DNA from: Enterobacteriaceae bacterium 4M9
GTDB taxonomy: Bacteria > Pseudomonadota > Gammaproteobacteria > Enterobacterales > Enterobacteriaceae
Length of the DNA stretch: 64,000 nucleotides
NCBI GenBank assembly: GCA_010092695.1
Contig: JAADJJ010000001.1
Location: forward strand, 4,092,001 to 4,156,000
Direction: 5' to 3'
Position numbers and translations under genes: made by a program
In this document: positions 1 to 9,083 of the stretch, in pieces
Position numbering within the stretch: position 1 is the stretch's first letter
How the letters are laid out: every line of letters starts with the position of its first letter
Notes under the pieces: generated by a model
What the model saw: only the letters and a program-made list of their open reading frames with translations
Database searches by the model: none
What the model was told of the DNA's origin: nothing

Positions 1-454
1 CATTCGGGAATGCGCCTGGAAAAGCCTGCATAACCTTAGTGGCGATTTTAGCGAGCCATTTGTTGGTCAACCCGGCGATACCGTTTTGCTCATGCAGCAC
101 CACCGGAATGCCCAGCGACCACGCCGCCAGGCCACCAGGCCCCGACACATAGCCACCCATACCCAGCACTACGTCAGGCTTAAAACGTTTCATGATGGCG
201 CGCGCCTGACGCCAGGCGTTAAAAATACGCACCGGCGCCAGCAACAGCGCTTTTACGCCCTTACCGCGCAGGCCTGAAATGCGAATAAAATCGATGTCGA
301 TTCCATGTTTGGGAACCAAATCCGCTTCCATACGGTCGGCAGTACCCAGCCAGCGTACCTGCCACCCCTGCGCCATTAAATGGTGTGCAACGGCAAGCCC
401 CGGGAAGACGTGTCCTCCGGTTCCACCAGCCATCACCATTAATCGCTTCGTCAT
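1..454 (-). CDS. murG: MurG, lipid II-forming N-acetylglucosaminyltransferase (5' part only)
   Basis: Transfers GlcNAc from UDP-GlcNAc to lipid I at the cytoplasmic face of the inner membrane, giving lipid II. Only the first 151 or so codons are present; the left edge cuts the gene (family length about 355). The start ATG lies in an ATGA overlap with the ftsW stop. The translation opens MTKRLMVMAGGTGGHVFPGL, with the family's glycine-rich GGTGGH loop at residues 9-14, and continues with GMGGYVSGPGG and HEQNGIAG motifs typical of the acceptor-binding half. It is the last dcw gene visible and is read with ftsW. Identity is firm; nothing can be said of the C-terminal UDP-GlcNAc domain. Confidence 0.97.
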   Translation of the reverse strand, partial: MTKRLMVMAGGTGGHVFPGLAVAHHLMAQGWQVRWLGTADRMEADLVPKHGIDIDFIRISGLRGKGVKALLLAPVRIFNAWRQARAIMKRFKPDVVLGMGGYVSGPGGLAAWSLGIPVVLHEQNGIAGLTNKWLAKIATKVMQAFPGAFPN

Positions 455-1695
455 CGTACGCCCCTTGTAAACGCCTGAGCTTTTGCCAGACGCGTTTCAT
501 AATCTATGCGCAGCAGCATCATGATGGCCGTTGACATAATCAACAGACTCGAACCGCCGTAACTGATTAACGGCAGCGTCAGACCTTTGGTGGGCAACAT
601 GCCTGCGGCGGCGCCAACGTTTACCAGCGCCTGGAAGCTGAACCAGATACCGATAGAGCAGGATAAAAATCCGGCGAAGCGCTGGTCCATTTCCAGCGCG
701 CGGCGCCCTATCGACATAGCGCGAAAAGCGACGAAGAATACCATTAAAAGCGCCAGTACCACACCGATATATCCTAGTTCTTCCCCAATAATGGAGAAGA
801 TGAAGTCGGTATGTGCTTCAGGAAGATATTCCAGTTTTTGGACTGAATTCCCCAGCCCCTGGCCCCAGAACTCACCGCGTCCAAAAGCCATCAGCGACTG
901 AGTGAGCTGGTAACCACTACCAAAAGGGTCTTCCCAGGGATCCCAGAATGAGGTAACGCGGCGCATACGGTACGGCTCGGCGAGAATCAGCAGCGCGACC
1001 GCAGACAGCCCCATGCCGATAATCGCCAGGAATTGCCACAACTTAGCACCAGCCAGAAACAGCATCGCCAGCGTGGTCACAAACAGTACCACCACAGTAC
1101 CGAGGTCCGGTTGCGCCAGCAGCAGCACGGCCAGCACCAGAATCACGCCCATTGGCTTAAGGAAGCCGCGGATGTTATTACGTACCTCATCTACCTTGCG
1201 CACCAGATAGTTCGCGAGGTAGCAAAACAGCGCCAGCTTGGTAAATTCGGCAGGCTGAATACGTAGCGGCCCCAGTGAAATCCAGCGTGATGCGCCGTTA
1301 ACCGAATTGCCCACCACCAGCACGATCATCAACATTACGATCGCGGCGATCAGCATCGGTGCGCTGTAGCGCTGCCAGAAATCCATTGGCAAACGCAGTG
1401 TGATCATGGCCAGTGCAAACGCCAGCAGGATGTAAAAACCGTCGCGCTTGGCAAACAGGAAAGGATCGTTTGCCAGACGCTGGCCCACCGGCATGGATGC
1501 TGATGTCACCATAATAAAACCAATCGCCGCCAGTCCAAACGTGAGCCACAGCAGCGTGCGATCGTAAAGCACCATACTGCTGTCGTCGGCCTCTCGCGAG
1601 CCCATCACCCAGCCTCGCAGGCGTACAAACAGCCATACCAGGATTCCGGTTCCCGGTATGCGCGGTACGCTCAGGCGTGGGAGAGAAAAACGCAT
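451..1695 (-). CDS. ftsW: FtsW, SEDS septal peptidoglycan glycosyltransferase
   Basis: Polytopic inner-membrane protein that polymerises lipid II at the septum together with FtsI. It has 414 residues, the same length as E. coli FtsW, with about ten hydrophobic segments, the PAE(F/L)TKL motif after the fourth segment, the loop PEAHTDFIF carrying the SEDS catalytic Asp near residue 297, and the C-terminal GGSSLL signature. The start abuts the murD stop (shared base 1695) and the stop overlaps the murG start, so translation is probably coupled. RodA is the only realistic alternative, but the dcw position and N-terminal cytoplasmic extension indicate FtsW. Confidence 0.98.
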   Translation of the reverse strand: MRFSLPRLSVPRIPGTGILVWLFVRLRGWVMGSREADDSSMVLYDRTLLWLTFGLAAIGFIMVTSASMPVGQRLANDPFLFAKRDGFYILLAFALAMITLRLPMDFWQRYSAPMLIAAIVMLMIVLVVGNSVNGASRWISLGPLRIQPAEFTKLALFCYLANYLVRKVDEVRNNIRGFLKPMGVILVLAVLLLAQPDLGTVVVLFVTTLAMLFLAGAKLWQFLAIIGMGLSAVALLILAEPYRMRRVTSFWDPWEDPFGSGYQLTQSLMAFGRGEFWGQGLGNSVQKLEYLPEAHTDFIFSIIGEELGYIGVVLALLMVFFVAFRAMSIGRRALEMDQRFAGFLSCSIGIWFSFQALVNVGAAAGMLPTKGLTLPLISYGGSSLLIMSTAIMMLLRIDYETRLAKAQAFTRGVR

Positions 1696-3011
1696 CAGCC
1701 AAGCTCCTTAGCAAGTTGGGTGAATTGATCGCCCCGCTGCTCAAAGTTTTTAAACTGATCGAGGCTGGCACAGGCCGGAGACAGCAGCACCATATCGCCT
1801 GCCGTCACGCGCTGGGCAAGCAGGCGCATCGCCTGCTCCATCGTCTCAGTCTGCTCGGCAATTTCCGGGCGTAGCGCCGCAAGTTCCGCGCCATCGCGCC
1901 CGAAGCAATACAGGCGTACTTTATCGCCCTGCACATAACGGGTTAGCGGTGAGAAGTCTGCGGCCTTGCCGTCACCACCAAGCAGCAGATGCAGCGTACC
2001 GTCGACCTTAAGGCCGTTCAGCGCAGCTACCGTGCTACCAACGTTGGTGGCTTTGGAGTCGTTGATCCAGCGCACGCCGCGACGGTCCAGCGCCAGTTGA
2101 AAACGGTGCGGCAGGCCGCCGAAGGTCGTCAACGCCTTGAGGCTGCTGGCACGCGGCAGGCCCGCTGCGTCTGCCAGCGCCAGCGCCGCCAGGGCATTGG
2201 TGTAGTTGTGCTGGCCGGTCAACGTCATCTCTTTGACGTTAAGCACCTTCTCCCCTTTCACGCGCAGCCAGGTGTCGCCCTGCTGGTGATTGAGGTGATA
2301 GTCGCCCACATCAACGCCAAAGCTGATGCAGCGCTCATCTGCACCACGCACCGGCATTGTCAGCGCATCGTCAGCGTTGACCACACACACTTTGGCGTTT
2401 TCATAAATTTTTAGCTTGGCCGCACGATACTGTTGCAGGCCAAACGGATAGCGGTCCATGTGGTCTTCAGTCACGTTCAGAATCGTGGCTGCCACCGCCT
2501 TCAGACTGCTGGTAGTTTCCAGTTGAAAGCTGGAAAGCTCCAGAACGTACAGCTCGCGCGCCGGGTCCAGCAGCATCAGCGCAGGCAGGCCGATATTGCC
2601 GCCCACGCCCACGTTGACACCCGCCGCCTCGGCCATTTCGCCCACCAGCCGTGTCACGGTGCTTTTACCGTTGGAGCCGGTGATTGCCACAACCGGCGCC
2701 TGAGCCTCACGGCAAAAAAGCTCGATATCACCGACAATTTCTACGCCAGCATCCGCCGCAGCGCTCAACGCAGGCGTTGCCAGCGCGACGCCTGGGCTTG
2801 CAACTATCAGGTCCGCATCCACCAGCCAGTCCGTATTCAGGCTGCCGGTGTGGTATTCCACTTCCTGTGGCAGCTTATCCAGCCCTGGTGGTGACATGCG
2901 GGTATCCATAACGCGCGGTGTTACGCCACGCGCCATAAAGAATGTCACGCAGGACAGGCCCGTTAAGCCAAGCCCAATGATGACAACCTTTTTACCCTGA
3001 TAATCTGCCAT
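1695..3011 (-). CDS. murD: MurD, UDP-MurNAc-L-alanine:D-glutamate ligase
   Basis: Cytoplasmic ATP-dependent ligase adding D-Glu to UDP-MurNAc-L-Ala. It is 438 residues, the E. coli length. The N-terminal Rossmann-like UDP-binding domain contains VVIIGLGLTGLS (residues 9-20). The ATP loop GSNGKST is at residues 112-118, followed by ELSSFQLE and the NVTEDHMDRY segment of Mur ligases. The C-terminal domain contains the LLLGGDGKAADF stretch. It starts 2 bases after mraY ends and touches ftsW, within the dcw transcription unit. Confidence 0.98.
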   Translation of the reverse strand: MADYQGKKVVIIGLGLTGLSCVTFFMARGVTPRVMDTRMSPPGLDKLPQEVEYHTGSLNTDWLVDADLIVASPGVALATPALSAAADAGVEIVGDIELFCREAQAPVVAITGSNGKSTVTRLVGEMAEAAGVNVGVGGNIGLPALMLLDPARELYVLELSSFQLETTSSLKAVAATILNVTEDHMDRYPFGLQQYRAAKLKIYENAKVCVVNADDALTMPVRGADERCISFGVDVGDYHLNHQQGDTWLRVKGEKVLNVKEMTLTGQHNYTNALAALALADAAGLPRASSLKALTTFGGLPHRFQLALDRRGVRWINDSKATNVGSTVAALNGLKVDGTLHLLLGGDGKAADFSPLTRYVQGDKVRLYCFGRDGAELAALRPEIAEQTETMEQAMRLLAQRVTAGDMVLLSPACASLDQFKNFEQRGDQFTQLAKELG

Positions 3012-3013
3012 GA

Positions 3014-4096
3014 TTAACGTACCTTCAGCGTTGCCAGTCCAATCAGGACCAGCATCAGCGAAATAATCCAGAAGCGCACGATGACGCGCGGCTCTGGCCA
3101 GCCTTTGAGTTCATAGTGATGGTGAATCGGCGCCATGCGGAAAATACGCTGACCACGCAGCTTGAACGATCCCACCTGCAGGATGACCGACAGCGTTTCT
3201 ACCACGAACACGCCACCCATAATCACCAGCAGGAATTCCTGGCGCAGCAGCACGGCGATAACGCCCAGCGCGCCACCGAGCGCAAGCGAGCCCACATCAC
3301 CCATGAAAACCTGCGCCGGATAGGTGTTAAACCACAAAAAGCCCAGGCCAGCACCGACGATAGCGGTACAGACAATCACCAGTTCACCGGCGTGGCGTAA
3401 ATAAGGAATGTGCAGATAGCTGGCAAAATTCATGTTGCCGGTCGCCCAGGCGACCAGTGCAAACCCGGCGGCAACCAGCACGGTCGGCATAATCGCCAGA
3501 CCGTCCAGGCCATCCGTCAGGTTTACCGCATTACCGGTACCCACAATCACGAAATAGGCGAGCAGAATGTAGAAAATACCGAGCTGCGGCACGATATCTT
3601 TAAAGAAAGGCACCACCAGTTCGGTGGCGGGCGTGTCTTTGCCGGTGATGTAAAGCGCGAAGGCCACAATCAGGGCGATAAGCGACATCCAGAAGTACTT
3701 CCAGCGGGCAATCAGACCTTTGGTATCCTTACGTACCACTTTGCGGTAATCATCAATAAAACCGATGATGCCGTAGCCAACCAGCACAAACAGCACGCAC
3801 CAGACGTAAGGGTTAGAAGGATAGGCCCACATCAGCACCGACACGACTATCGCGGTGAGGATCATTATCCCACCCATCGTCGGCGTACCGCGTTTACTGA
3901 AGTGCGACTCAGGACCGTCGTTACGCACAACCTGGCCGAAAGAGAGCGCCTGCAGACGGGCAATCAGACGCGGCCCCATCCACAAGGAGATAATAAGAGC
4001 CGTCAACAGGCTCACGATGGCGCGAAACGTCAGATATGAAAAAACGTTAAAGCCGGAATAATATTTGACCAAATGTTCGGCCAGCCAGACTAACAT
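3014..4096 (-). CDS. mraY: MraY, phospho-MurNAc-pentapeptide translocase
   Basis: Integral membrane enzyme that makes lipid I from UDP-MurNAc-pentapeptide and undecaprenyl phosphate. It is 360 residues from the chosen start MLVWLAEHL. An in-frame start 8 codons upstream is rejected because an AGGAGAAGGG ribosome site lies just before this ATG and the length then equals the family's. Visible motifs are the Asp pair in FIDDYRK, NLTDGLDGLA, FMGDVGSLALGG and the HHHYE loop near the C terminus. The start overlaps the 3' end of murF by 7 bases. Confidence 0.98.
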   Translation of the reverse strand: MLVWLAEHLVKYYSGFNVFSYLTFRAIVSLLTALIISLWMGPRLIARLQALSFGQVVRNDGPESHFSKRGTPTMGGIMILTAIVVSVLMWAYPSNPYVWCVLFVLVGYGIIGFIDDYRKVVRKDTKGLIARWKYFWMSLIALIVAFALYITGKDTPATELVVPFFKDIVPQLGIFYILLAYFVIVGTGNAVNLTDGLDGLAIMPTVLVAAGFALVAWATGNMNFASYLHIPYLRHAGELVIVCTAIVGAGLGFLWFNTYPAQVFMGDVGSLALGGALGVIAVLLRQEFLLVIMGGVFVVETLSVILQVGSFKLRGQRIFRMAPIHHHYELKGWPEPRVIVRFWIISLMLVLIGLATLKVR

Positions 4097-5448
4097 GTGC
4101 CCTTCTCCTGTAGTGCGCAAACAACCTCTTCCATGGCGGCGCTACGTGAACCTTTCACTAAAATTGTCATGATAGCGTGCTCGTTAAGCAGCGCTTTCAG
4201 GCGCGCTATCAGCGCCTGTTTATCATTAAAATGTTCGCCCACACCGCTCGCGCGGCTAAGGTTATCGCTCAATTTGCCAACGCTCAGCACACGGTCAATG
4301 CCCGCATTACGCGCTGCATCACCAACCTGGCGGTGACAATCTTCGGCTTCTGCGCCGAGCTCCCCCATATCACCCACCACCATCACGCGGTAACCCGGCA
4401 TTTCAGAAAGTACCTGTACAGCAGCGGTCATTGAGCCCACGTTGGCGTTATAGCTGTCATCGAGCAGCAGCTGGTTTTCTGCCAGTGGCACAGGAAAGAG
4501 GCGACCCGGTACGGCCTGCAGTTCACTTAAGCCCTGTTTTACGGCACTGTGCGTTGCGCCTACGGCCATTGCCAGCGCGGTTGCCGCCAGTGCATTGGCG
4601 ATATTATGACGGCCCGGCAGCGGCAACGTAACGGCTACGTCGCCAGTCGGTGTGCGCAGGGTAAACTCAGTGCCGCGCGCGGTAATATGAATGTCGGTTG
4701 CCGTGAAATCGCTGTCGGCAGCGTTTGGCGAGAAGCGCCAGGTTTTACGCGCACCGATAATCTGCTGCCAGTTCAGCCAGTCATTATTATCGGCGTTGAT
4801 AATGGCGATACCGTTCTCAGCAAGCCCGGAGAAAATCTCGCCTTTAGCCTTTGCCACACCGGCAAGCGAGCCAAAGCCTTCCAGATGTGCTGCGGCAAGG
4901 TTATTGACCAGCGCGGCTTCCGGGCGCGTCAGGCTCACCGTCCAGGCGATTTCCCCCTGGTGATTAGCACCAAGCTCAATCACAGCGTATTCGTGCTCTG
5001 GCGTCAGGCGCAGCAACGTCATGGGTACGCCGATATCGTTATTCAGGTTGCCTGCGGTATAGAGCGTATTGCCACACTGGCGCAGAATTGCCGCCGTCAT
5101 CTCTTTGACCGAGGTTTTGCCAGATGAACCGGTCAACGCCACCACGCGCGTCGGCACCTGCTGGCGCACCCATGCCGCCAGGCGACCAAACGCCAGACGC
5201 GTGTCATCCACCAGCACCTGTGGGGCGTCAACGTCCAGACGGCGGCTCACCAGCAGCGCGCCTGCACCACCCTGTAATGCCTGGTCGGCAAAATCGTGAG
5301 CATTAAAACGCTCGCCCTTGAGTGCAACGAACAGGCAGCCCGGCGTCAGCTTGCGCGTGTCGGTGGTGACGGCATCAATTTCACCGTCGGCACCTAGTAA
5401 TTGCCCTTCAACCACCTGGGCCAGCGTTGCCAGTGAGAGGCGAATCAT
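4090..5448 (-). CDS. murF: MurF, UDP-MurNAc-tripeptide:D-Ala-D-Ala ligase
   Basis: Cytoplasmic ATP-dependent ligase adding D-Ala-D-Ala to complete the UDP-MurNAc-pentapeptide used by MraY. It is 452 residues, as in E. coli. The ATP loop GSSGKTS is at residues 107-113. NNDIGVPMTLLRL and the ELGANHQGEI segment follow, and the C-terminal domain has DSYNANVGSM and VVGDMGELG. The start overlaps the murE stop by 4 bases and the stop overlaps mraY. Confidence 0.98.
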   Translation of the reverse strand: MIRLSLATLAQVVEGQLLGADGEIDAVTTDTRKLTPGCLFVALKGERFNAHDFADQALQGGAGALLVSRRLDVDAPQVLVDDTRLAFGRLAAWVRQQVPTRVVALTGSSGKTSVKEMTAAILRQCGNTLYTAGNLNNDIGVPMTLLRLTPEHEYAVIELGANHQGEIAWTVSLTRPEAALVNNLAAAHLEGFGSLAGVAKAKGEIFSGLAENGIAIINADNNDWLNWQQIIGARKTWRFSPNAADSDFTATDIHITARGTEFTLRTPTGDVAVTLPLPGRHNIANALAATALAMAVGATHSAVKQGLSELQAVPGRLFPVPLAENQLLLDDSYNANVGSMTAAVQVLSEMPGYRVMVVGDMGELGAEAEDCHRQVGDAARNAGIDRVLSVGKLSDNLSRASGVGEHFNDKQALIARLKALLNEHAIMTILVKGSRSAAMEEVVCALQEKGTC

Positions 5449-6929
5449 GCTGTCACCCCCAGCAGGCGCGCAGCCGTCACGCGGTCGGAATAATCCAGAC
5501 GGCGATTGCCGACAATCTGGTAATCCTCATGCCCTTTACCGGCAATCAGTACCATATCGTCTTCTTTAGCCTGCATGATGGCGTTGGTGACCGCTTCAGC
5601 GCGGCCTGCCACGACGTGCGCATGGCCCGCATCAAGCATGCCTGACAGGATATCGTTAACAATGGCTCCTGGGTCTTCGGTACGCGGGTTATCGTCGGTA
5701 ACAACAACAATATCGGCGCACTCTTCAGCGATTGCCCCCATCAGCGGACGCTTGCCTTTATCGCGATCGCCGCCGCAACCAAATACGCACCACAGATTGC
5801 CCTTACAGTGCAAACGTGCCGCCTCAAGCGCTTTTTCCAGCGCATCCGGCGTATGGGCGTAATCCACCACTACGGTTGGCTTGCCCGGCGCGCTGAATAC
5901 TTCCATGCGCCCGCAAACCGGTTGCAGACGTGCAGCGCTTTCGATGAGCTGCGCCAGCGGATAATCAAGTGCGAGCAGCGTCGCCAGCGCCAGCAGCAGA
6001 TTGCTGACGTTAAATGCGCCCATCAAACGGCTTTCAATTTCACCGTCGCCCCAGCTGGAGCTAAAGCGCACGGTGGCACCGCCGTCGTGATAATCCACGT
6101 GCGTGGCTTTCAGCCAGCGGCCGTGGTTGCACTCAAATGCGCTTTCCATCGACACCGCAACCGCATCCGGCAGCGCTGAAAGCCAGCGCCGACCCACTTC
6201 GTCGTCGGCATTAATAATCGCCTGGCCGCACGTATGCTCAGAAAACAGCAGCCACTTAGCGGCTTCGTAATGCTCCATATCGCCGTGATAGTCGAGATGG
6301 TCGCGGCTAAGATTAGTGAAAACTGATGCAGCGAATTTCAGCGCCGCCACGCGGTGCTGAACCAGGCCATGTGAGGACACTTCCATCGCCGCAAAGCTAG
6401 CACCTTGATCTGCAAGGTTAGCGAGCACTTGCTGTACGTCAACGGCAGAACCGGTCGTGTTTTCCGTCGCAACGACCTTATCCAGCAGCCCGTTGCCCAC
6501 CGTGCCCATAACCGCGCTTGTCTCGCCCAGCCACTGCGCCCACTGGGCCAGTAGCTGAGTGGTCGTGGTTTTACCGTTAGTGCCAGTGACACCGACCAGT
6601 TGCAAACGCTGCGAAGGTTCATGATAAAAACGCCCGGCCAGCGCGGACAGGCGCTGGTGAAGTTGGGCCAGATAGATGACCGGCACACCGTGCATTTCAC
6701 GGATTTCGCCATCGGTGGCTTCACCTTCCGCTTCTGCCACTACGGCAGCCACACCCTGCGCTATCGCCTGCGGGATATATCGACGCCCGTCCGCCTGATG
6801 CCCCTTAATTGCGACAAAGAGATCCCCCGACGCCGCGATACGGCTGTCGAGCGTCATCTCCCGCAGAGCTCGCTCTGGTGCTAAAGACACCCACGGAGCG
6901 AGGAGGTCGCGCAAATTACGATCTGCCAC
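5445..6929 (-). CDS. murE: MurE, UDP-MurNAc-dipeptide:meso-diaminopimelate ligase
   Basis: Adds meso-diaminopimelate to UDP-MurNAc-L-Ala-D-Glu. The chosen start is GTG (reads VADRNLRDLL), giving 494 residues and a 14-base overlap with ftsI, the overlap I recall for E. coli; an in-frame ATG 4 codons upstream is less likely. The ATP loop GTNGKTT is at residues 116-122, the Mur ligase stretch SRDHLDYHGD follows, and the DDNPR motif near residue 413 specifies diaminopimelate rather than lysine. dapB at the right end of the window makes a precursor of that amino acid. Confidence 0.97.
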   Translation of the reverse strand: MADRNLRDLLAPWVSLAPERALREMTLDSRIAASGDLFVAIKGHQADGRRYIPQAIAQGVAAVVAEAEGEATDGEIREMHGVPVIYLAQLHQRLSALAGRFYHEPSQRLQLVGVTGTNGKTTTTQLLAQWAQWLGETSAVMGTVGNGLLDKVVATENTTGSAVDVQQVLANLADQGASFAAMEVSSHGLVQHRVAALKFAASVFTNLSRDHLDYHGDMEHYEAAKWLLFSEHTCGQAIINADDEVGRRWLSALPDAVAVSMESAFECNHGRWLKATHVDYHDGGATVRFSSSWGDGEIESRLMGAFNVSNLLLALATLLALDYPLAQLIESAARLQPVCGRMEVFSAPGKPTVVVDYAHTPDALEKALEAARLHCKGNLWCVFGCGGDRDKGKRPLMGAIAEECADIVVVTDDNPRTEDPGAIVNDILSGMLDAGHAHVVAGRAEAVTNAIMQAKEDDMVLIAGKGHEDYQIVGNRRLDYSDRVTAARLLGVTA

Positions 6930-8685
6930 CGGTTCTCTCACCTTGATTAATCACAAATTCACTTTTCTCACCTGTTGCCAGTGCATCAGGTTCAATGTTC
7001 ATTGTGCGCAAAACGCCACCCATAATGGCGCCAAAGACCGGTGCGGAAACCGCACCGCCGTAGTATTTACCTGCCTGCGGATCGTTAATTACCACTACCA
7101 GCGCAAAACGCGGATTACTGGCAGGTGCAACGCCCGCGGTGTAAGCAATATATTTATTGATGTATTTGCCATCCGGACCGACCTTTTTCGCCGTACCGGT
7201 TTTAATCGCGATGCGGTAGCCCTTGATGGCCGCCTTCACGCCGCCGCCGCCAGGCAGCGCCACGCTTTCCATCATGTGCACCACAGTGCGCACTATCGGT
7301 TCGGGGAAGATACGTTCACCCGGCACCGGTGGGTCCACTTTAGTGATGGACAGCGGACGATAGACGCCATAGCTACCGATTGTTGCGTAGACTCGCGCTA
7401 ACTGTAACGGCGTTACCATTAGCCCGTAGCCGAAAGAGAAGGTGGCCCTCTCTATGTCAGACCACCGTTGTTTTTGAGGGTATAAGCCACTGCGTTCTCC
7501 GACCAACCCCAAATTGGTCGATTTTCCCAGCCCAAAACGTTGGTAAGTATCCACTAACGCTGAGGACGGCATCGCTAACGCGAGTTTCGAAACACCCACG
7601 TTACTCGACTTCTGTAGAATCCCGGTCAGGGTCAATTCGCTGTAACGCGCCACGTCTTTGATTTCGTGGCCGTTAATACGGTAAGGCACGGTATTGAGCA
7701 CGCTGTTTTCACGCACCACGCCGCGCTGTAAAGCCGTCATCACCACCATTGGTTTAACGGTAGAACCCGGTTCAAACACGTCAGTAATGGTGCGATTACG
7801 CATCACCTCTTTGGGCGTGCCTGCCAGGTTGTTGGGGTTATAGGAAGGGCTGTTCGCCATTGCCAATACTTCGCCGGTATTCACATCCACCAGTACGGCG
7901 CTGCCGGACTCTGCCTTGTTGAAGGCAACGGCGTTATTGAGTTCACGGTAGACCAGCGCCTGCAAGCGCTCATCAATGCTCAACGCCAGGTTGTGCGCGG
8001 CCTGGCTGTCGGTTGAGGAAATATCTTCAATGACGCGACCATAGCGGTCTTTACGCACGATACGCTCGCCCGGCTGGCCAGTCAGCCATTTATCAAAGCT
8101 TTTCTCAACGCCTTCTATCCCCTGGCTGTCAACATTGGTAAAACCAATGAGGTGAGCGGTCACTTCTCCGGAAGGATAATAACGACGGGATTCCTGTCGC
8201 AGATGAATCCCAGGAAGCTTGAGCTTTTTGATGTAGTCGCCAATCTCAGGGTTAACCTGACGTGCGAGGTAAATAAAGCGCCCTTTCGGATTGGCATTGA
8301 CGCGTGCGGCCAGCTGATCGAGCGGTAATTTCAGTGCATCAGACAGCGCTTTCCAGCGGTTATCGAGTGTGATACCCCCGGCGTCATGCAGCTCTTTCGG
8401 GTCTGCCCATATGGCGTTAACCGGCACAGAAACTGCCAGCGGCCGCCCGGCCCGGTCAGTCAGCATGCCACGTGAGGTGGCGACTTCCTGTACGCGCAGC
8501 GAGCGCATATCCCCCTGGCGTACCAGCATATCGGGGTTAATGATTTGCAGCCAGGCAGTGCGCCCCAGCAGCAGCCCCAGCGCCAGTAAAATACAGCCGC
8601 ATAACAACGCAAAACGCCAACTGATAAAGTTGGCCTGTTCGTCCTGACGTTTCTGTTTTAGCGTTTTTGCCGCTGCTGCTTTCAT
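6916..8685 (-). CDS. ftsI: FtsI (PBP3), septal peptidoglycan transpeptidase
   Basis: Inner-membrane class B penicillin-binding protein that crosslinks septal peptidoglycan with FtsW. It is 589 residues, one more than E. coli. A short cytoplasmic N terminus is followed by one transmembrane helix (about residues 22-42), the non-penicillin-binding dimerisation module, then the transpeptidase domain with STVK (Ser about 308), SSN and KTGT near residue 495. The C terminus carries FVINQGE, close to the E. coli processing region. It overlaps murE and lies 32 bases after ftsL. It is the target of aztreonam-type beta-lactams. Confidence 0.98.
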   Translation of the reverse strand: MKAAAAKTLKQKRQDEQANFISWRFALLCGCILLALGLLLGRTAWLQIINPDMLVRQGDMRSLRVQEVATSRGMLTDRAGRPLAVSVPVNAIWADPKELHDAGGITLDNRWKALSDALKLPLDQLAARVNANPKGRFIYLARQVNPEIGDYIKKLKLPGIHLRQESRRYYPSGEVTAHLIGFTNVDSQGIEGVEKSFDKWLTGQPGERIVRKDRYGRVIEDISSTDSQAAHNLALSIDERLQALVYRELNNAVAFNKAESGSAVLVDVNTGEVLAMANSPSYNPNNLAGTPKEVMRNRTITDVFEPGSTVKPMVVMTALQRGVVRENSVLNTVPYRINGHEIKDVARYSELTLTGILQKSSNVGVSKLALAMPSSALVDTYQRFGLGKSTNLGLVGERSGLYPQKQRWSDIERATFSFGYGLMVTPLQLARVYATIGSYGVYRPLSITKVDPPVPGERIFPEPIVRTVVHMMESVALPGGGGVKAAIKGYRIAIKTGTAKKVGPDGKYINKYIAYTAGVAPASNPRFALVVVINDPQAGKYYGGAVSAPVFGAIMGGVLRTMNIEPDALATGEKSEFVINQGERTGGRS

Positions 8686-8717
8686 CGGTCGCTTTATTCC
8701 TTATTGCCGGAACCGTT

Positions 8718-9083
8718 TTACTTCTGCACTACGATATTTTCCTGCGATGGATCAACATGCTGCAGTTGCAGCTTGTCCGTCGCCACGCGTTCTACCCGGC
8801 TGTGGTCAGCCAGCGCGTTTTCTTCAAGAATCAAGTTACGCCATTCTATGTCCAGCGCGTCGCGCTCCAGCACCATCTGCTCGCGTTGTGCGGTCAGCAG
8901 GCGGGTGTGGTGCGCGGTCGTGACCACGAAAATAGCGGTAATGATAATGGCAGTGAAAAGACAGAGTGGCAGCTTCCCGTGTCGCAACAGGTCGCCACCG
9001 ATAACGCCAGGCAAGGCGTGACGTTCGGTGCTTCCGATCGACCCGGTAATTTTGCTCAGGGCTTCTGCCACTCTGCTTATCAT
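8718..9083 (-). CDS. ftsL: FtsL, divisome scaffold protein
   Basis: Bitopic inner-membrane protein that forms the FtsQLB complex and helps activate FtsWI. It is 121 residues as in E. coli: a basic cytoplasmic tail, a transmembrane segment around residues 38-57 (LCLFTAIIITAIFVVTTAH), then a periplasmic coiled coil with leucine heptads (TRLLTAQREQMVLERDALDIE). The C terminus HVDPSQENIVVQK is nearly identical to E. coli. The start overlaps the rsmH stop by 4 bases. Confidence 0.98.
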   Translation of the reverse strand: MISRVAEALSKITGSIGSTERHALPGVIGGDLLRHGKLPLCLFTAIIITAIFVVTTAHHTRLLTAQREQMVLERDALDIEWRNLILEENALADHSRVERVATDKLQLQHVDPSQENIVVQK